Assembly (NCBI GenBank): GCA_903970285.1
Contig: CAJCHN010000044.1
Coordinates: forward strand, 1 to 40,387
Source: Rhodanobacteraceae bacterium
GTDB lineage: Bacteria; Acidobacteriota; Terriglobia; Terriglobales; Acidobacteriaceae
Reading direction: 5' to 3'
DNA length: 40,387 nucleotides
In this document: positions 1 to 10,385 of the stretch, in pieces
How positions within the stretch are numbered: position 1 is the stretch's first letter
Layout: each line of letters opens with the position of its first letter
Notes under the pieces: model-generated
Told to the model about the DNA's origin: nothing
Database searches by the model: none
The model's input: only the letters and a program-made list of their open reading frames with translations
Made by a program: the position numbers and the translations under genes

Positions 1-2
1 GT

Positions 3-323
3 CAGGTTGCGGCTCGTGCTCAGACGCGGGCGCAGCTTCGGCCGGAATCGCAGGTGCGTTCGGGCACCCTGCCCCGCTCACCGTGGGGCGATCTAAGTGA
101 CCCGTCCGCCTTGAAGCGGACGCCGTCCGTGCAGCCGGGCAGAGTCTTACGAGCGGAGATCGCCGCGCTGCGTGCCAACGCAGCGGCGGCGCGGGCTCAT
201 GCGGCGGCTCTCGAGGCAGTTGCGCAAGCTGCACTGGCGCGCGCCAGCGCTGCCGCCTTGGAAGCGACTGTGGCCGAGGGCGAAGCCGCAGCGGCGATCC
301 ACGAAGTGCGCAGAGCCGCGTAG
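3..323 (+). CDS. Ala-rich helical protein, 3' fragment
   Basis: The frame is open from the left edge of the window to a TAG at 321-323, so this is probably the C-terminal end of a gene that starts outside. The last 60 or so residues are mostly Ala, with regular Glu, Arg and Leu, which predicts a long helix or coiled coil. I do not recognise a family. A GTG at 54 could be a start but has no good ribosome binding site. It ends 13 bp before the convergent stop of the MFS gene. High GC makes chance Ala-rich ORFs common, so this call is weak. Confidence 0.35.
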   Translation, partial: QVAARAQTRAQLRPESQVRSGTLPRSPWGDLSDPSALKRTPSVQPGRVLRAEIAALRANAAAARAHAAALEAVAQAALARASAAALEATVAEGEAAAAIHEVRRAA

Positions 324-336
324 GACACCGCCCCCG

Positions 337-1647
337 TCAACGCCCCGCGCTGTCGTTTGCAGCCGCAGAGCCAGCCGTCTGGAGAATACCCATCTGCTCG
401 TAAATGGGCCGCATGACGTTGCGGATCGGCTTGAGCTGAGTCGTGAACCACGCTGCTCCGGCCAGACAGCAGGCTCCGGTGAAGATGACCGTGTGGGGCG
501 CGCCGAAACGGTGTGCAAGTTCGCCTGCCAGCAGGCTGCCGAATGGCGCCATCCCGACGAAGGCAACCGTGTAAAAACTCATGACGCGGCCACGCTTGTC
601 CTCCGGCACCAGCGTCTGGATGACGGTATTGCTGGCGGCCAGACCCTGCATCAGGCCGAAGCCGGTCACCGCCATGAAGAGCAGCGAGATCCAAAGATTG
701 CGGGAGAATCCGAAGCAGATCAGTCCCGCACCCGCGAAGAAGGCGGCACGCTGGATCGCTGAAGTCAATCCGCGCACCGACTTCTTCAGTGCCAGCGCTA
801 CGGCCGAGGCGAGTGCGCCAAGCCCCGAAGATCCCAACAGCCAGCCCAGCGTGTGGGGTCCCCCGCGCAGAACCTCAGTTGCGAAGATCGGCATCAGGAT
901 GAGATAAGGCATGCCCATCAGGCTCATGATCGCGAACAGCGTCAGGATCGTCCGGATGGGGGAGAAATGGACAACATAGGTCCAGCCCTCGTGCAGCTGG
1001 TGAAACATCGACATGGCAGGCTTCGTCGGTGGAACAACCGTCAGGCGCATAAGCAGCAGCGTGGCGATGACCGCGAAGTAGCTGAACCCGTCGAGCAGGA
1101 AGCAGTAGCCCTCGCCGACAGCGCCGATGACGATGCCGGCCAGCGCCGGACCGATCAGCCGGGCGACGTTCACCATGGAGGAGTTGAGTGCGATGGCGTT
1201 GCCGAGATCGCTGCGACTCTCGACCATTTGCACCAGGAACGACTGCCGCACCGGCATGTCGAAGGCGTTGATCAGGCCCTGAAAGACCGAGAGTGCGATC
1301 ACCTCCGCGATGGTGATGCGGTGGCTGATGGTGAGAGCGGCGAGCACCAGCGACTGCACGGAGGCAAGCACCTGCGTCGCGATCAGCAGCTTGTGGCGGT
1401 CCATCCGGTCGACCAGCACGCCGGCGAACGGCGCCAGCAGAAATGTCGGAATCTGGCTCGAGAAGCCGACCGCGCCCAGCAGCAGCGCCGAACCGGTGAG
1501 ACGGTAGACCAGCCAGCTCGTGGCGACGCGGGTCATCCAGGTGCCGATGAGGGAGATGCTCTGGCCTTCGACGAAGAGGCGAAAGTTGCGATGGCGCAGA
1601 GCGCGCCATGCGTGGGCGAAACGGCTTGGGGAGGAATGTCCGAACAT
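337..1647 (-). CDS. MFS exporter (MFS_3/EntS-like)
   Basis: A 436-aa major facilitator protein, probably an inner-membrane proton-driven exporter of small molecules; the substrate is unknown. The N-terminus carries the family signature RHRNFRLF...GQ..SLIGTWM, followed by about 12 hydrophobic segments and the loop motif between helices 2 and 3 (GVLVDRMDRHKLL). An internal stretch near VPEDKRGRVMSFY matches the loop typical of MFS_3 proteins. I chose the ATG at 1647 (MFGHSSP) because homologues begin shortly before WRALRHRNF. An ATG at 1710 would add 21 residues that look like non-coding sequence. Neither start has a strong Shine-Dalgarno. The gene stands alone, convergent with the fragment at its 3' end. 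Confidence 0.85.
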   Translation of the reverse strand: MFGHSSPSRFAHAWRALRHRNFRLFVEGQSISLIGTWMTRVATSWLVYRLTGSALLLGAVGFSSQIPTFLLAPFAGVLVDRMDRHKLLIATQVLASVQSLVLAALTISHRITIAEVIALSVFQGLINAFDMPVRQSFLVQMVESRSDLGNAIALNSSMVNVARLIGPALAGIVIGAVGEGYCFLLDGFSYFAVIATLLLMRLTVVPPTKPAMSMFHQLHEGWTYVVHFSPIRTILTLFAIMSLMGMPYLILMPIFATEVLRGGPHTLGWLLGSSGLGALASAVALALKKSVRGLTSAIQRAAFFAGAGLICFGFSRNLWISLLFMAVTGFGLMQGLAASNTVIQTLVPEDKRGRVMSFYTVAFVGMAPFGSLLAGELAHRFGAPHTVIFTGACCLAGAAWFTTQLKPIRNVMRPIYEQMGILQTAGSAAANDSAGR

Positions 1648-1925
1648 GAGTCTGCTTGATAGGACGCACAGCCGGCAGCCCGAGACTCTCCCGTCGCCCA
1701 TCTCGCTCATGAGGAAAGATTTACATGCGTATCGGTCCCTTTTGCCCGGATCAGCCTGCGGACCTCGCTTGCCCGGCGAAGATCTGAGTGCCTCTTATCC
1801 TTCGCGGCGACTCCACTCGACCGCTAAGCGACTGCAAACACAATAGTTCCTTTGCTTCGATTCAGGTGGTTACTTTCCGGTTACCTGGTAACACGGAGTG
1901 GCCCGCTGCATGCATCTCAACCGGT

Positions 1926-2357
1926 ATGTGGTTGGTTGAAGTTTCGGATGTCTGGAGTGCGATGCCGGTGGAGGGGGTTCGAGGGACCGATCTCGCGCTG
2001 CGCCTTCTAGGCAGAACGCGGGAGTTGCTGGGGAGTGGCGAATACTGGAGGGGCTAGGCGCTGGCGACTACACCGCAGAGTGTTCCCTGCGATCCGCTCG
2101 GCGTGCACGCTTCCCGTTTCAGCATCCTCGGAGCAGCGCTTCGAGCGCGCTGGGAGATGCGCGAGGATCTGGCCGACGCCGAGACCAATCCTGTGCATAT
2201 GCGACAGGTGATGGATGCCCTGTCGACCCTGGCTCGCGAGTACCGGAGTGAGCAGGGGGGCTGGAACTTCGCCTGCGCGGTACTGGACGGATTGCAGACG
2301 GCGCTCGAGGAATATCGCAACGCGGTCTGCGCAGAGATCCGTGAAAACGAGACTTGA
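1926..2357 (+). pseudogene. Small DUF6197-like gene interrupted by one in-frame TAG
   Basis: Two ORF pieces lie in the same frame, separated only by a TAG at 2055-2057. The first piece ends ...LLGRTRELLGSGEYWRG and the second reads on as ALATTPQSVPCDPLGVHASRFSILGAALRA. Together they resemble small proteins with a W-x-x-GA-A ... DP-A-R-(W/F)-xLGAL pattern (DUF6197-like; from memory, not searched). The downstream piece alone could be an 84-aa protein from GTG 2103, or 66 aa from ATG 2157, and is rich in charged helical sequence. It is either a nonsense-broken gene or a short gene with a false upstream extension. The true start of the upstream part is uncertain. Confidence 0.4.
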
Positions 2358-2851
2358 CGGCTGCAAAGGGTCGAGTATCGCGCTGCCTTCTGCGTAGATT
2401 CCGGGCCGGAGGAGGACGTCGCGGCAGGCGCGCGCGAATCTCTTCGGGCAGTAGCCAGAGCATTTCGTCACGGGCGGCACGAATTCGAGGATCCACCCTC
2501 CACCCTCCCTGGATGCGTGCAAAGTATTCACAACAAAAGGGTTGTACTCAGACCTCGTGTCCCGAAGTCTGTCCGGCCGCTGCACCATTTTTCGGGCATG
2601 CACTTATTTGTGGGTCGAAGGGCCTTCCTCAGGGCGGTGACCGGCCAGGAACAGCAGGCGAATACGGAGAAGGCGAACACGGGGAGCGAGAAGCCGCAGA
2701 GCCGGTAGTTCCGGTCGGCTTCTGTGAATCCTCTGCGCCTCTACGTCCTTGATTTCGGGTCCGTGGACAACCCGGGCGACCCCTTACAATCGGGCTTGCG
2801 CAGGTGCGCAGGGGATCTGAAAAGGCCGCTAGTGCGGTGCGGGAGAGCGCG
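2358..2851. other. Gap upstream of the histidine kinase operon
   Basis: I see no convincing gene in these 494 bases. Short ORFs on both strands overlap each other without good start signals. The right end holds the likely promoter of the kinase operon. Confidence 0.5.
2763..2790 (+). promoter_or_regulatory. Candidate promoter of the kinase-hydrolase operon
   Basis: GTGGAC (2763-2768) and TACAAT (2785-2790) are separated by 16 bases and would start transcription near 2797, about 55 bases before the kinase ATG. The -10 box is good and the -35 box is weak. Confidence 0.35.
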
Positions 2852-4873
<2,022 letters not shown>

Positions 4874-4876
4874 GAC

Positions 4877-6223
4877 ATGCGCGTCCATTTCTGGGGAACC
4901 CGCGGATCGATTGCCACGCCGGGTGCCGGTACGGTGCAGTTTGGAGGCAACACGCTGTGCGTGGAGCTGGTGACCAGCGCCGGAACCCGCCTGATCCTGG
5001 ACTGCGGCACCGGGTTGCGGCTGCTGGGCATGGAGATGCTGAAGTCAGCTCCGCCGGTGCGGGCGACGATCCTGCTGACGCATACGCACTGGGATCATAT
5101 CCAGGGCTTCCCTTTCTTCGCTCCCCTGTTCATTCCCGGCAACGAATTCACCATCTGCGCGCCGGAGGGCGTGGGCGCTTCGCTGGCTGACGTGCTGGCG
5201 GGGCAGATGGAGTACACCTATTTTCCGGTGCGGCTGGACCAGCTGCCGGGCAGGATCACCTATCGCGACCTGGGCGAGGACTTCTACGAGGTTGACGGGC
5301 TGCGCGTGGCCACGCAGTACCTGAACCATCCGGCGATGTGCCTGGGCTACCGGATTGAAGCCGACGGGGTTTCGGTCGCGTACCTGACGGATCACGAGCC
5401 GTTTTCCGACACCCTGTGGCGCGCCGGGGCAGAGCCGGGGACGATCGATTCAATCCTGCACACGGGCGATCGCCGGCACGCGGACTTCATGCGCGGCGCC
5501 GACCTGGTGATCCACGACAGCCAGTACACGCCGAAGGAGTACGCCACCAAGAAGAACTGGGGTCACAGCACCTATGAATACGCCCTGGAGATGGCGGCCG
5601 CCGCGGGCGTGAAGCAGCTCGCGCTCATCCATCACGATCCCATGCACAACGACGAAAAGATGCTGGAGATCGAACAGAGTGCAATCGAATTCGCCCGCAA
5701 GTATAAGGATGGGCCGCGCGTGTTCTGCGCGCGCGAGGGCGAAAGCCTGATCGTGCAGACGGGCGCCGGTCCGGTGAAAGCAGAGTCGATCCGGCAGACG
5801 ACCAGCAGCCGGCAGCAGCGGCGGCTGAGCGTGCTGGTGGTGGATGACGACGTCAACATCCACCTGCTCGCCGAGGAGGCGCTGGGCAAGGACTACGACC
5901 TGACGACCTCGGAAGATGGCGAAGGGTGCCTGGAGACGGTGCGCCAGAGTACACCGGATATGATCGTGCTCGACCTGAACATGCCGAAGATGGGGGGCCT
6001 GACGCTGCTGGAGCAGCTGCGCGCGGATCCCCTGCTCGCCGGGCTGCCGGTGCTGGTGCTGACCGCATCGGGCGACGAAGGCAACACGCGGGCGGCGTTT
6101 GAGGCTGGCGCGACCGACTACCTGACCAAGCCTTTCACCATTCCACAACTGAGCACGCGGGTGGCGACCGGCCTGGCGCGGCGGCTCTCGGTGGAGGCGG
6201 CGGTGAAGACGGTGGAGGCTTGA
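4877..6223 (+). CDS. Metallo-beta-lactamase-fold hydrolase fused to a C-terminal receiver
   Basis: A 448-aa, two-domain protein. Residues 1 to about 290 form an MBL-fold hydrolase of the PhnP/cyclic phosphodiesterase-like type: an N-terminal WGTRGS, the metal site H69-x-H71-x-D73-H74 (THTHWDH), NHP near 153, DHEP near 175, DSQY near 216 and the late LIHHDP histidines. Residues about 315-435 are a receiver with DDD near the start, phospho-acceptor Asp366 in IVLDLNMP, and Lys in YLTKPF. Family members hydrolyse phosphodiesters or nucleotide second messengers; the substrate here is unknown. The ribosome binding site AGGGAG overlaps the kinase stop codon and the gap is 3 bp, so the two genes are translationally coupled. 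The receiver is the natural partner of the upstream HPt domain, making a hydrolase output (inference). Confidence 0.9.
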   Translation: MRVHFWGTRGSIATPGAGTVQFGGNTLCVELVTSAGTRLILDCGTGLRLLGMEMLKSAPPVRATILLTHTHWDHIQGFPFFAPLFIPGNEFTICAPEGVGASLADVLAGQMEYTYFPVRLDQLPGRITYRDLGEDFYEVDGLRVATQYLNHPAMCLGYRIEADGVSVAYLTDHEPFSDTLWRAGAEPGTIDSILHTGDRRHADFMRGADLVIHDSQYTPKEYATKKNWGHSTYEYALEMAAAAGVKQLALIHHDPMHNDEKMLEIEQSAIEFARKYKDGPRVFCAREGESLIVQTGAGPVKAESIRQTTSSRQQRRLSVLVVDDDVNIHLLAEEALGKDYDLTTSEDGEGCLETVRQSTPDMIVLDLNMPKMGGLTLLEQLRADPLLAGLPVLVLTASGDEGNTRAAFEAGATDYLTKPFTIPQLSTRVATGLARRLSVEAAVKTVEA

Positions 6224-6243
6224 TTGCCGCGGCTGGATGAGCC

Positions 6244-6270
6244 GCATCCGGATCGGCCGCTTCCGGATGC
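6244..6270. terminator. Convergent hairpin after the kinase-hydrolase operon
   Basis: GCATCCGGA (6244-6252) pairs with TCCGGATGC (6262-6270) around a 9-base loop, in the 56-bp gap between two convergent genes. No strong T run follows on the plus strand, so it is a possible bidirectional terminator only. Confidence 0.4.
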
Positions 6271-6279
6271 TCCTGGGCT

Positions 6280-8364
6280 TTATCCTCGATCCTCGCCGGG
6301 ATGCTGCTGGGCTTGCGCGATGGTCAGCACATCTGGCTTCTCGGGAACGACGAAGGATAGGGGAGACTGTAGAAAGTCTTTGACGACGTAGAGCAGGATG
6401 CGCAGCTGTTCGCCCGGCGGAACTTCGTAGGCGCGCAGCGCCACGATCGACGCGATGACGAAGCTGACGCTCAGATTCAGGACGAAGGTCACGCCGATGC
6501 CGGCCACCGCGTAGTAGAACCAGCCGTAACGGAAAGAGCTGGTGCCGAATCGGGCGGCGGCCAGGGCGAGCGTGCCGGTGCTCAGGGTGACATGCCGCAC
6601 ATCCAGCGGAATACCGAAGAAGCGGGCGATGACGGGAGCAAAACCGAGCAGCATGCCGAGCGCGATGCTGGTGCTCCAACTGGCGATGTTGCGCTCCAGC
6701 CAGTCGGCTGCGCGCTGCATGGTCCGAGGGCTGACCCGGTGGCCGAGCGGATGCTGACGCACGGCATCGGAGATGCGGTGGTAGACGAGAAAGTTTTCAA
6801 ACCAGCCACCGATCATCGCCGCGATCCAGAGCAGAATGCCGGTGAAGGCGGCGAAGACCGCCGTTCCCGAGGTGAACGGGTGGAGCGTCTGGTAGACGTG
6901 GCGGGCACTCGCGACGGGCAGGTAGTGGGTACGAAACAGCCGCGCCCAAACGGCTTCGAAGGCGACCGCGCCCACGCATACGGTGAGGATGTTGCCGAAC
7001 GCCGCCGCCAGCTGGGTGCGGCTGATGTCCGCCGCGAACTCGGCGATCTTACTGTTGCGCGCGAGGCCGTGGTTGTCGCGAACGATGCCGGCGAGCGTGG
7101 CCGCGGTCATGGAGGGCTGCTTGGTCGCGAGGGCGAAGCCGAAGATCTGCAGCAGGACGAAGCTCACCGAGTAATCGACGCTGATGGCCAGCCCTTCTAC
7201 GAAGAGCGGCAGGTGAGCCTCGAGAATCCGCATCTTGAGCGCAGCGGTAAACACGGTCAGCAGGCCGCCGGCCGCAGCGGCGCCCCACATGGCCGCGTAT
7301 TCGGCCTGGGTGTGCGCGATGGAGTGTTCTCCGCCGCGGCCGGTGCGCTCGACCGTCTTGCGCGCCAGCAGGTTGAGGTTCTGCTGGAAGAGATAGGTGA
7401 GGCGGGTATCTTCATAGCGGCCGCGAACCAGCGCCTGCAGCAGGTGGCGCCCCGGGTGGACGGCTTCAGAGCTGTCAGTCTCCGCGTGCTTCGGGTCGCC
7501 GGCGAAGAAGCGCGCGAGCAGCTCCATGCGATCGAGCGTGGCCTCGATGCTGCGGAGATCGAAGACCAGCGCGGAATTGACGCCGGCGTCTTCCATGTGG
7601 AGATGAACCTGGTTGAGTTCTTCGCGGCAGGCCAACACAGTCTCGTTCCAGATCGCTGCTGCGTCCCGATCGCCGCCGGGGATTTGCAGGGCTTCAACCA
7701 GACTTTGCGTCCGGAAGAGAAGCTTGTAGAAGGGCGACTGCTCGATGTCCTGGGTCGAGCCTCTCTGGCGCACCGCGTCCGAGGCGCCGCGTCCTGCCAC
7801 GCGGGCAGCCAGCAGACAAAGTGCCTGCCGGGCATCGCGGCTCAGGCGCAGCTTGATGAGCGGACTGTTGCTGCTTGAGAGCACAGACTCCAGGCGCGAC
7901 AGGATTGGGTCCGGCAGGTGGAGAAAGCGCGCGACGGCACGATGCGACGGAAAGATGTGGGCGAACAGCCGGCCCGCATCATGCTCGTGGCGCGCCGATG
8001 GCAGCAGACGTTCGAAGAGTCTGCGCAGCACTTCGGCTGGGAGGGCGTTATGGTGGGGCAGACCAGACTCGGCGAAGAGCGAGACCGCATCGAGTGCGGT
8101 CAGCATCCGGACCCAGGATGTCTGGAACCGCTCCTTCAGGAGCGCGTCATGCTCGACGAGTTCTGTCCACTGCGCCAGATGGTTGGCGGTGGTGTGTGCG
8201 TCTGCGGACTGCAGGATGAAGCCAAACAGGCGTCCGGCGCGACGGATCTGGAGGTCCAAAGACACGGCTTCGGTAAATCGCAGCGTAAGCCGGAGCAGCT
8301 CTTCCCGCGCGAAGACCGGAGAGCCGCGGCGTCCAAACCGAAGTGGAAATCTGAACACCTGCAT
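6280..8364 (-). CDS. Gcr/SpecificRecomb-family membrane protein (so-called site-specific recombinase)
   Basis: A 694-aa protein of the family named after the gonococcal recombinase Gcr (Pfam SpecificRecomb). The N-terminal half is soluble and helical. The C-terminal half has six or more hydrophobic segments, with the family-typical SVDYSVSFVLLQIFGFALATKQPSMTA, a region beginning GFAPVIARFFGIPLDVRHVTLSTG, and FRYGWFYYAVAGIGVTFVLNL. No tyrosine or serine recombinase catalytic motif is visible, so the recombinase name is probably wrong and an inner-membrane role is more likely. The length matches the family (about 650-700 aa). The ATG at 8364 has no clear ribosome binding site. It stands alone and is convergent with the signalling operon. 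Confidence 0.8.
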   Translation of the reverse strand: MQVFRFPLRFGRRGSPVFAREELLRLTLRFTEAVSLDLQIRRAGRLFGFILQSADAHTTANHLAQWTELVEHDALLKERFQTSWVRMLTALDAVSLFAESGLPHHNALPAEVLRRLFERLLPSARHEHDAGRLFAHIFPSHRAVARFLHLPDPILSRLESVLSSSNSPLIKLRLSRDARQALCLLAARVAGRGASDAVRQRGSTQDIEQSPFYKLLFRTQSLVEALQIPGGDRDAAAIWNETVLACREELNQVHLHMEDAGVNSALVFDLRSIEATLDRMELLARFFAGDPKHAETDSSEAVHPGRHLLQALVRGRYEDTRLTYLFQQNLNLLARKTVERTGRGGEHSIAHTQAEYAAMWGAAAAGGLLTVFTAALKMRILEAHLPLFVEGLAISVDYSVSFVLLQIFGFALATKQPSMTAATLAGIVRDNHGLARNSKIAEFAADISRTQLAAAFGNILTVCVGAVAFEAVWARLFRTHYLPVASARHVYQTLHPFTSGTAVFAAFTGILLWIAAMIGGWFENFLVYHRISDAVRQHPLGHRVSPRTMQRAADWLERNIASWSTSIALGMLLGFAPVIARFFGIPLDVRHVTLSTGTLALAAARFGTSSFRYGWFYYAVAGIGVTFVLNLSVSFVIASIVALRAYEVPPGEQLRILLYVVKDFLQSPLSFVVPEKPDVLTIAQAQQHPGEDRG

Positions 8365-9031
8365 GCAACGAGCATACTGTTTGAGCGCAGTTCAGCCCGC
8401 GCGGGCGGGCGGCAACCGACAAAAATCCCGGTCGTACTCAATCCGGCCCCCCCAACGATTCCAGATGGAGCACGATCCTAGCACCGGCCCCGCCGCCGCT
8501 CTCGCATGTTCCTCGAACATGAGAAGAAGACATTCTTCTCATGACCAGCGCACCACCCGTAGCGGAGGCGTCGGTCAGGGCCGCGCGTCGCCATGGTTCC
8601 CGCGCGGGCCGCACTTACCCGCGTGGGATGGCTGAGCGCGCCGCGCCAGCGGGCGAAGCGCCTTGACGGACGCCCGAGCGGAGGGTATTCGGCCACCAAC
8701 GCTCAAGGGTGAATGCGGCAGCCGATTCGCACAGGCTCATGCCGGAAACCACGGCGAATACATGATTCACGACGAAGCCAGATCGCGAGCCAACCAGGGA
8801 CGAAGAGCAAGAACCACAGGAAGGAGAAGCGAAGAAGACGATCGCCCAACCAGCCGCTCCCGCCACGGCCTCGCGAAACCGCGCGGCTAAAAGAAAAACA
8901 ACTGCAAAAACATTCCCCTTGACAACATGCGCTTTCATACATGACGTGTCACCCTACAGCCGATGCAGAGCACCGCGTACTTTCTCCAAGGGCGCAACGG
9001 AGGCCAGAGGACAGCAGACGCAGCAAGAGGC
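8365..9031. other. Non-coding gap with a perfect inverted repeat
   Basis: No gene is convincing here. Two overlapping minus-strand ORFs (8615-8938 and 8703-8942) encode hydrophobic stretches in different frames and might be remains of a membrane protein, but neither has a ribosome binding site or a recognisable family. The inverted repeat at 8518-8543 is listed separately. Confidence 0.45.
8518..8543. repeat. Perfect 11-bp inverted repeat
   Basis: CATGAGAAGAA (8518-8528) and TTCTTCTCATG (8533-8543) flank the spacer GACA. It lies about 150 bases upstream of the Gcr-like gene. It could be an operator or a small hairpin. No T run follows. Confidence 0.5.
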
Positions 9032-9403
9032 TTAGTGAGCTGAGCTGCGATGCGTGATCCAGTACACACAGGCAAGCCAGAACGGTGCGCTCGTTAGTAC
9101 ACATGAGAACACCAGACCCGCCCGGAACATCCATTGCCCACGTCGCCGGGCAGACGCGGGATTGGCCTTACGCCCCCATAGCTCGACGATCCATCCCAGT
9201 GTGTAGCAGAGATTCGCCATGAAGCCGTAGACCAAGACGCCTAGAACCAAGATCATCGGCTCCACGGCGTCCTCTCCTAACGGGATCACCTTCGTCATTA
9301 GCCACTCCATGCCTGCGATGGCCGCTACGCCAACGATGAGCAGGATGGCGTTGTAGAGCAGCCGACGCAGCTCCCACCATCGGATCACTTGGCCGGTGGT
9401 CAT
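9032..9403 (-). CDS. Small four-helix membrane protein, possible orphan RHS immunity protein
   Basis: A 123-aa protein beginning MTTGQVIRWWELRRLLYN with about four hydrophobic segments (residues about 19-35, 48-68, 90-108 and a short last one), so an integral inner-membrane protein. I chose the ATG at 9403; the ORF runs back to 9448, which would add 15 residues without membrane character. It lies 29 bp downstream of the RHS remnant on the same strand, exactly where immunity genes follow polymorphic RHS toxins. The immunity role is inferred from position only. The WWELRR...YN N-terminus looks conserved, which supports a real gene. Confidence 0.6.
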   Translation of the reverse strand: MTTGQVIRWWELRRLLYNAILLIVGVAAIAGMEWLMTKVIPLGEDAVEPMILVLGVLVYGFMANLCYTLGWIVELWGRKANPASARRRGQWMFRAGLVFSCVLTSAPFWLACVYWITHRSSAH

Positions 9404-9432
9404 TAGAGGCACACTTCTCGCGCCTTCATGGG

Positions 9433-10317
9433 CTAAGGATGAGTGCATGGATTCGGCTCGCTGAGTGTGAAGTTTTGGGTGATCGAACGCTCCGGCCCGG
9501 TAGAGCCGCTGGGACGATCAGGAGTCGCGTGATAGTTGAACGATTTCGCTCCCGCAACATTTGTGAAGCTGATGTCTGTGCTATCGCCGTTGTTGGTGTA
9601 AGTTCCCCCAGCGTACCCGCCAACCTGTCCTCCGGTTGGGGAGTTCGCCGCGTCATAGGGGATGTTCGCCGCCGCCTGACCAGAACTCAGATTCACCGGC
9701 CCCGATTGCTGTCCTGCAGCACATCCGGCTTTGATCCTCGCATTAAGCTGCTGGATGCCCTTAGAACGAAGGATGTCTTGACCCTGGATCGTGCTGAGGT
9801 CGTAATTCCGTACCGTATCGCCAGTACCGGTCAGGAAGTCGCCGAGAAGACTTGCTGCCGCCCCATAAGCAGACGAGAGCGAGTTGTCGTATTCGGGCCG
9901 AGATAGTGGTCATAAACGGTCACCTGAAGGGTGCCGTCCGAACTCACTCCTGAATAGCCGAAGTGGTATCCGCCGCTGCTGTCCACATTGAGGGTATTTA
10001 CCTGACCGCTTACCCAATAACCCCCGCTTCCGTTGCACTCTCCAATACTCGAATTTCGGTCGGTGCTCTCGATGCCGTTTCCGGCATCGTTGAGATAGGC
10101 GCAGTCAAGGCCGAATGGATCGACGTATTTCAGAGGATTGTTGAGCACGTAGCTATACATATTCCAGCTCTGCGGGTTCGCAAAGTCTGCGACGGAGTTT
10201 GCCTCTTGGATCGGGTGACAGCCACCTCCCCATCATGGATACGTACTGGCGAAACTCAGCCCTGATTCTGAGTCTCGTTCTTTGCCGGTGAACTGGTATG
10301 CGCCATGCCCAAACTCT
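9433..10317 (-). pseudogene. RHS repeat-associated core protein remnant, multiply frameshifted
   Basis: Four reading-frame pieces line up in the order of a normal RHS C-terminus: EFGHGAYQFTGKERDSESGL (about 10316-10257); FRQYVSMMGRWLSPDP (about 10252-10205); EANSVADFANPQSWNMYSYV then LNNPLKYVDPFGLDC (about 10204-9890); and, after another shift, EYDNSLSSAYGAAASLLGDF running to a stop at 9433. GKERDSESGL, MGRWLSPDP and NNPLKYVDPFG are standard RHS core motifs. At least three frameshifts separate them, and the repeat region upstream is missing, replaced by about 70 bases before the end of the next gene. The last 130 residues are the variable tail, toxin type unknown. The gene is dead as it stands. 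Confidence 0.85.
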
Positions 10318-10385
10318 GACTGCAATCCTATCGAAAAACGTCTGCATCGTAAGGCCATCGTTCGGAAGCGCGGCTTCCCTCTGCG

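Noticed and set aside
6592..7878. 428-aa plus-strand ORF opposite the Gcr-like gene
   Set aside because: Antisense shadow with no recognisable motif.
6280..8364. Treating the Gcr-like gene as an integrase marking a genomic island
   Set aside because: No recombinase catalytic residues, no attachment-site repeats and no tRNA nearby; the protein is membrane-embedded.
8615..8942. Two hydrophobic minus-strand ORFs in different frames
   Set aside because: They overlap each other, lack ribosome binding sites and match no family I know. They could be remains of a membrane protein, but that cannot be supported.
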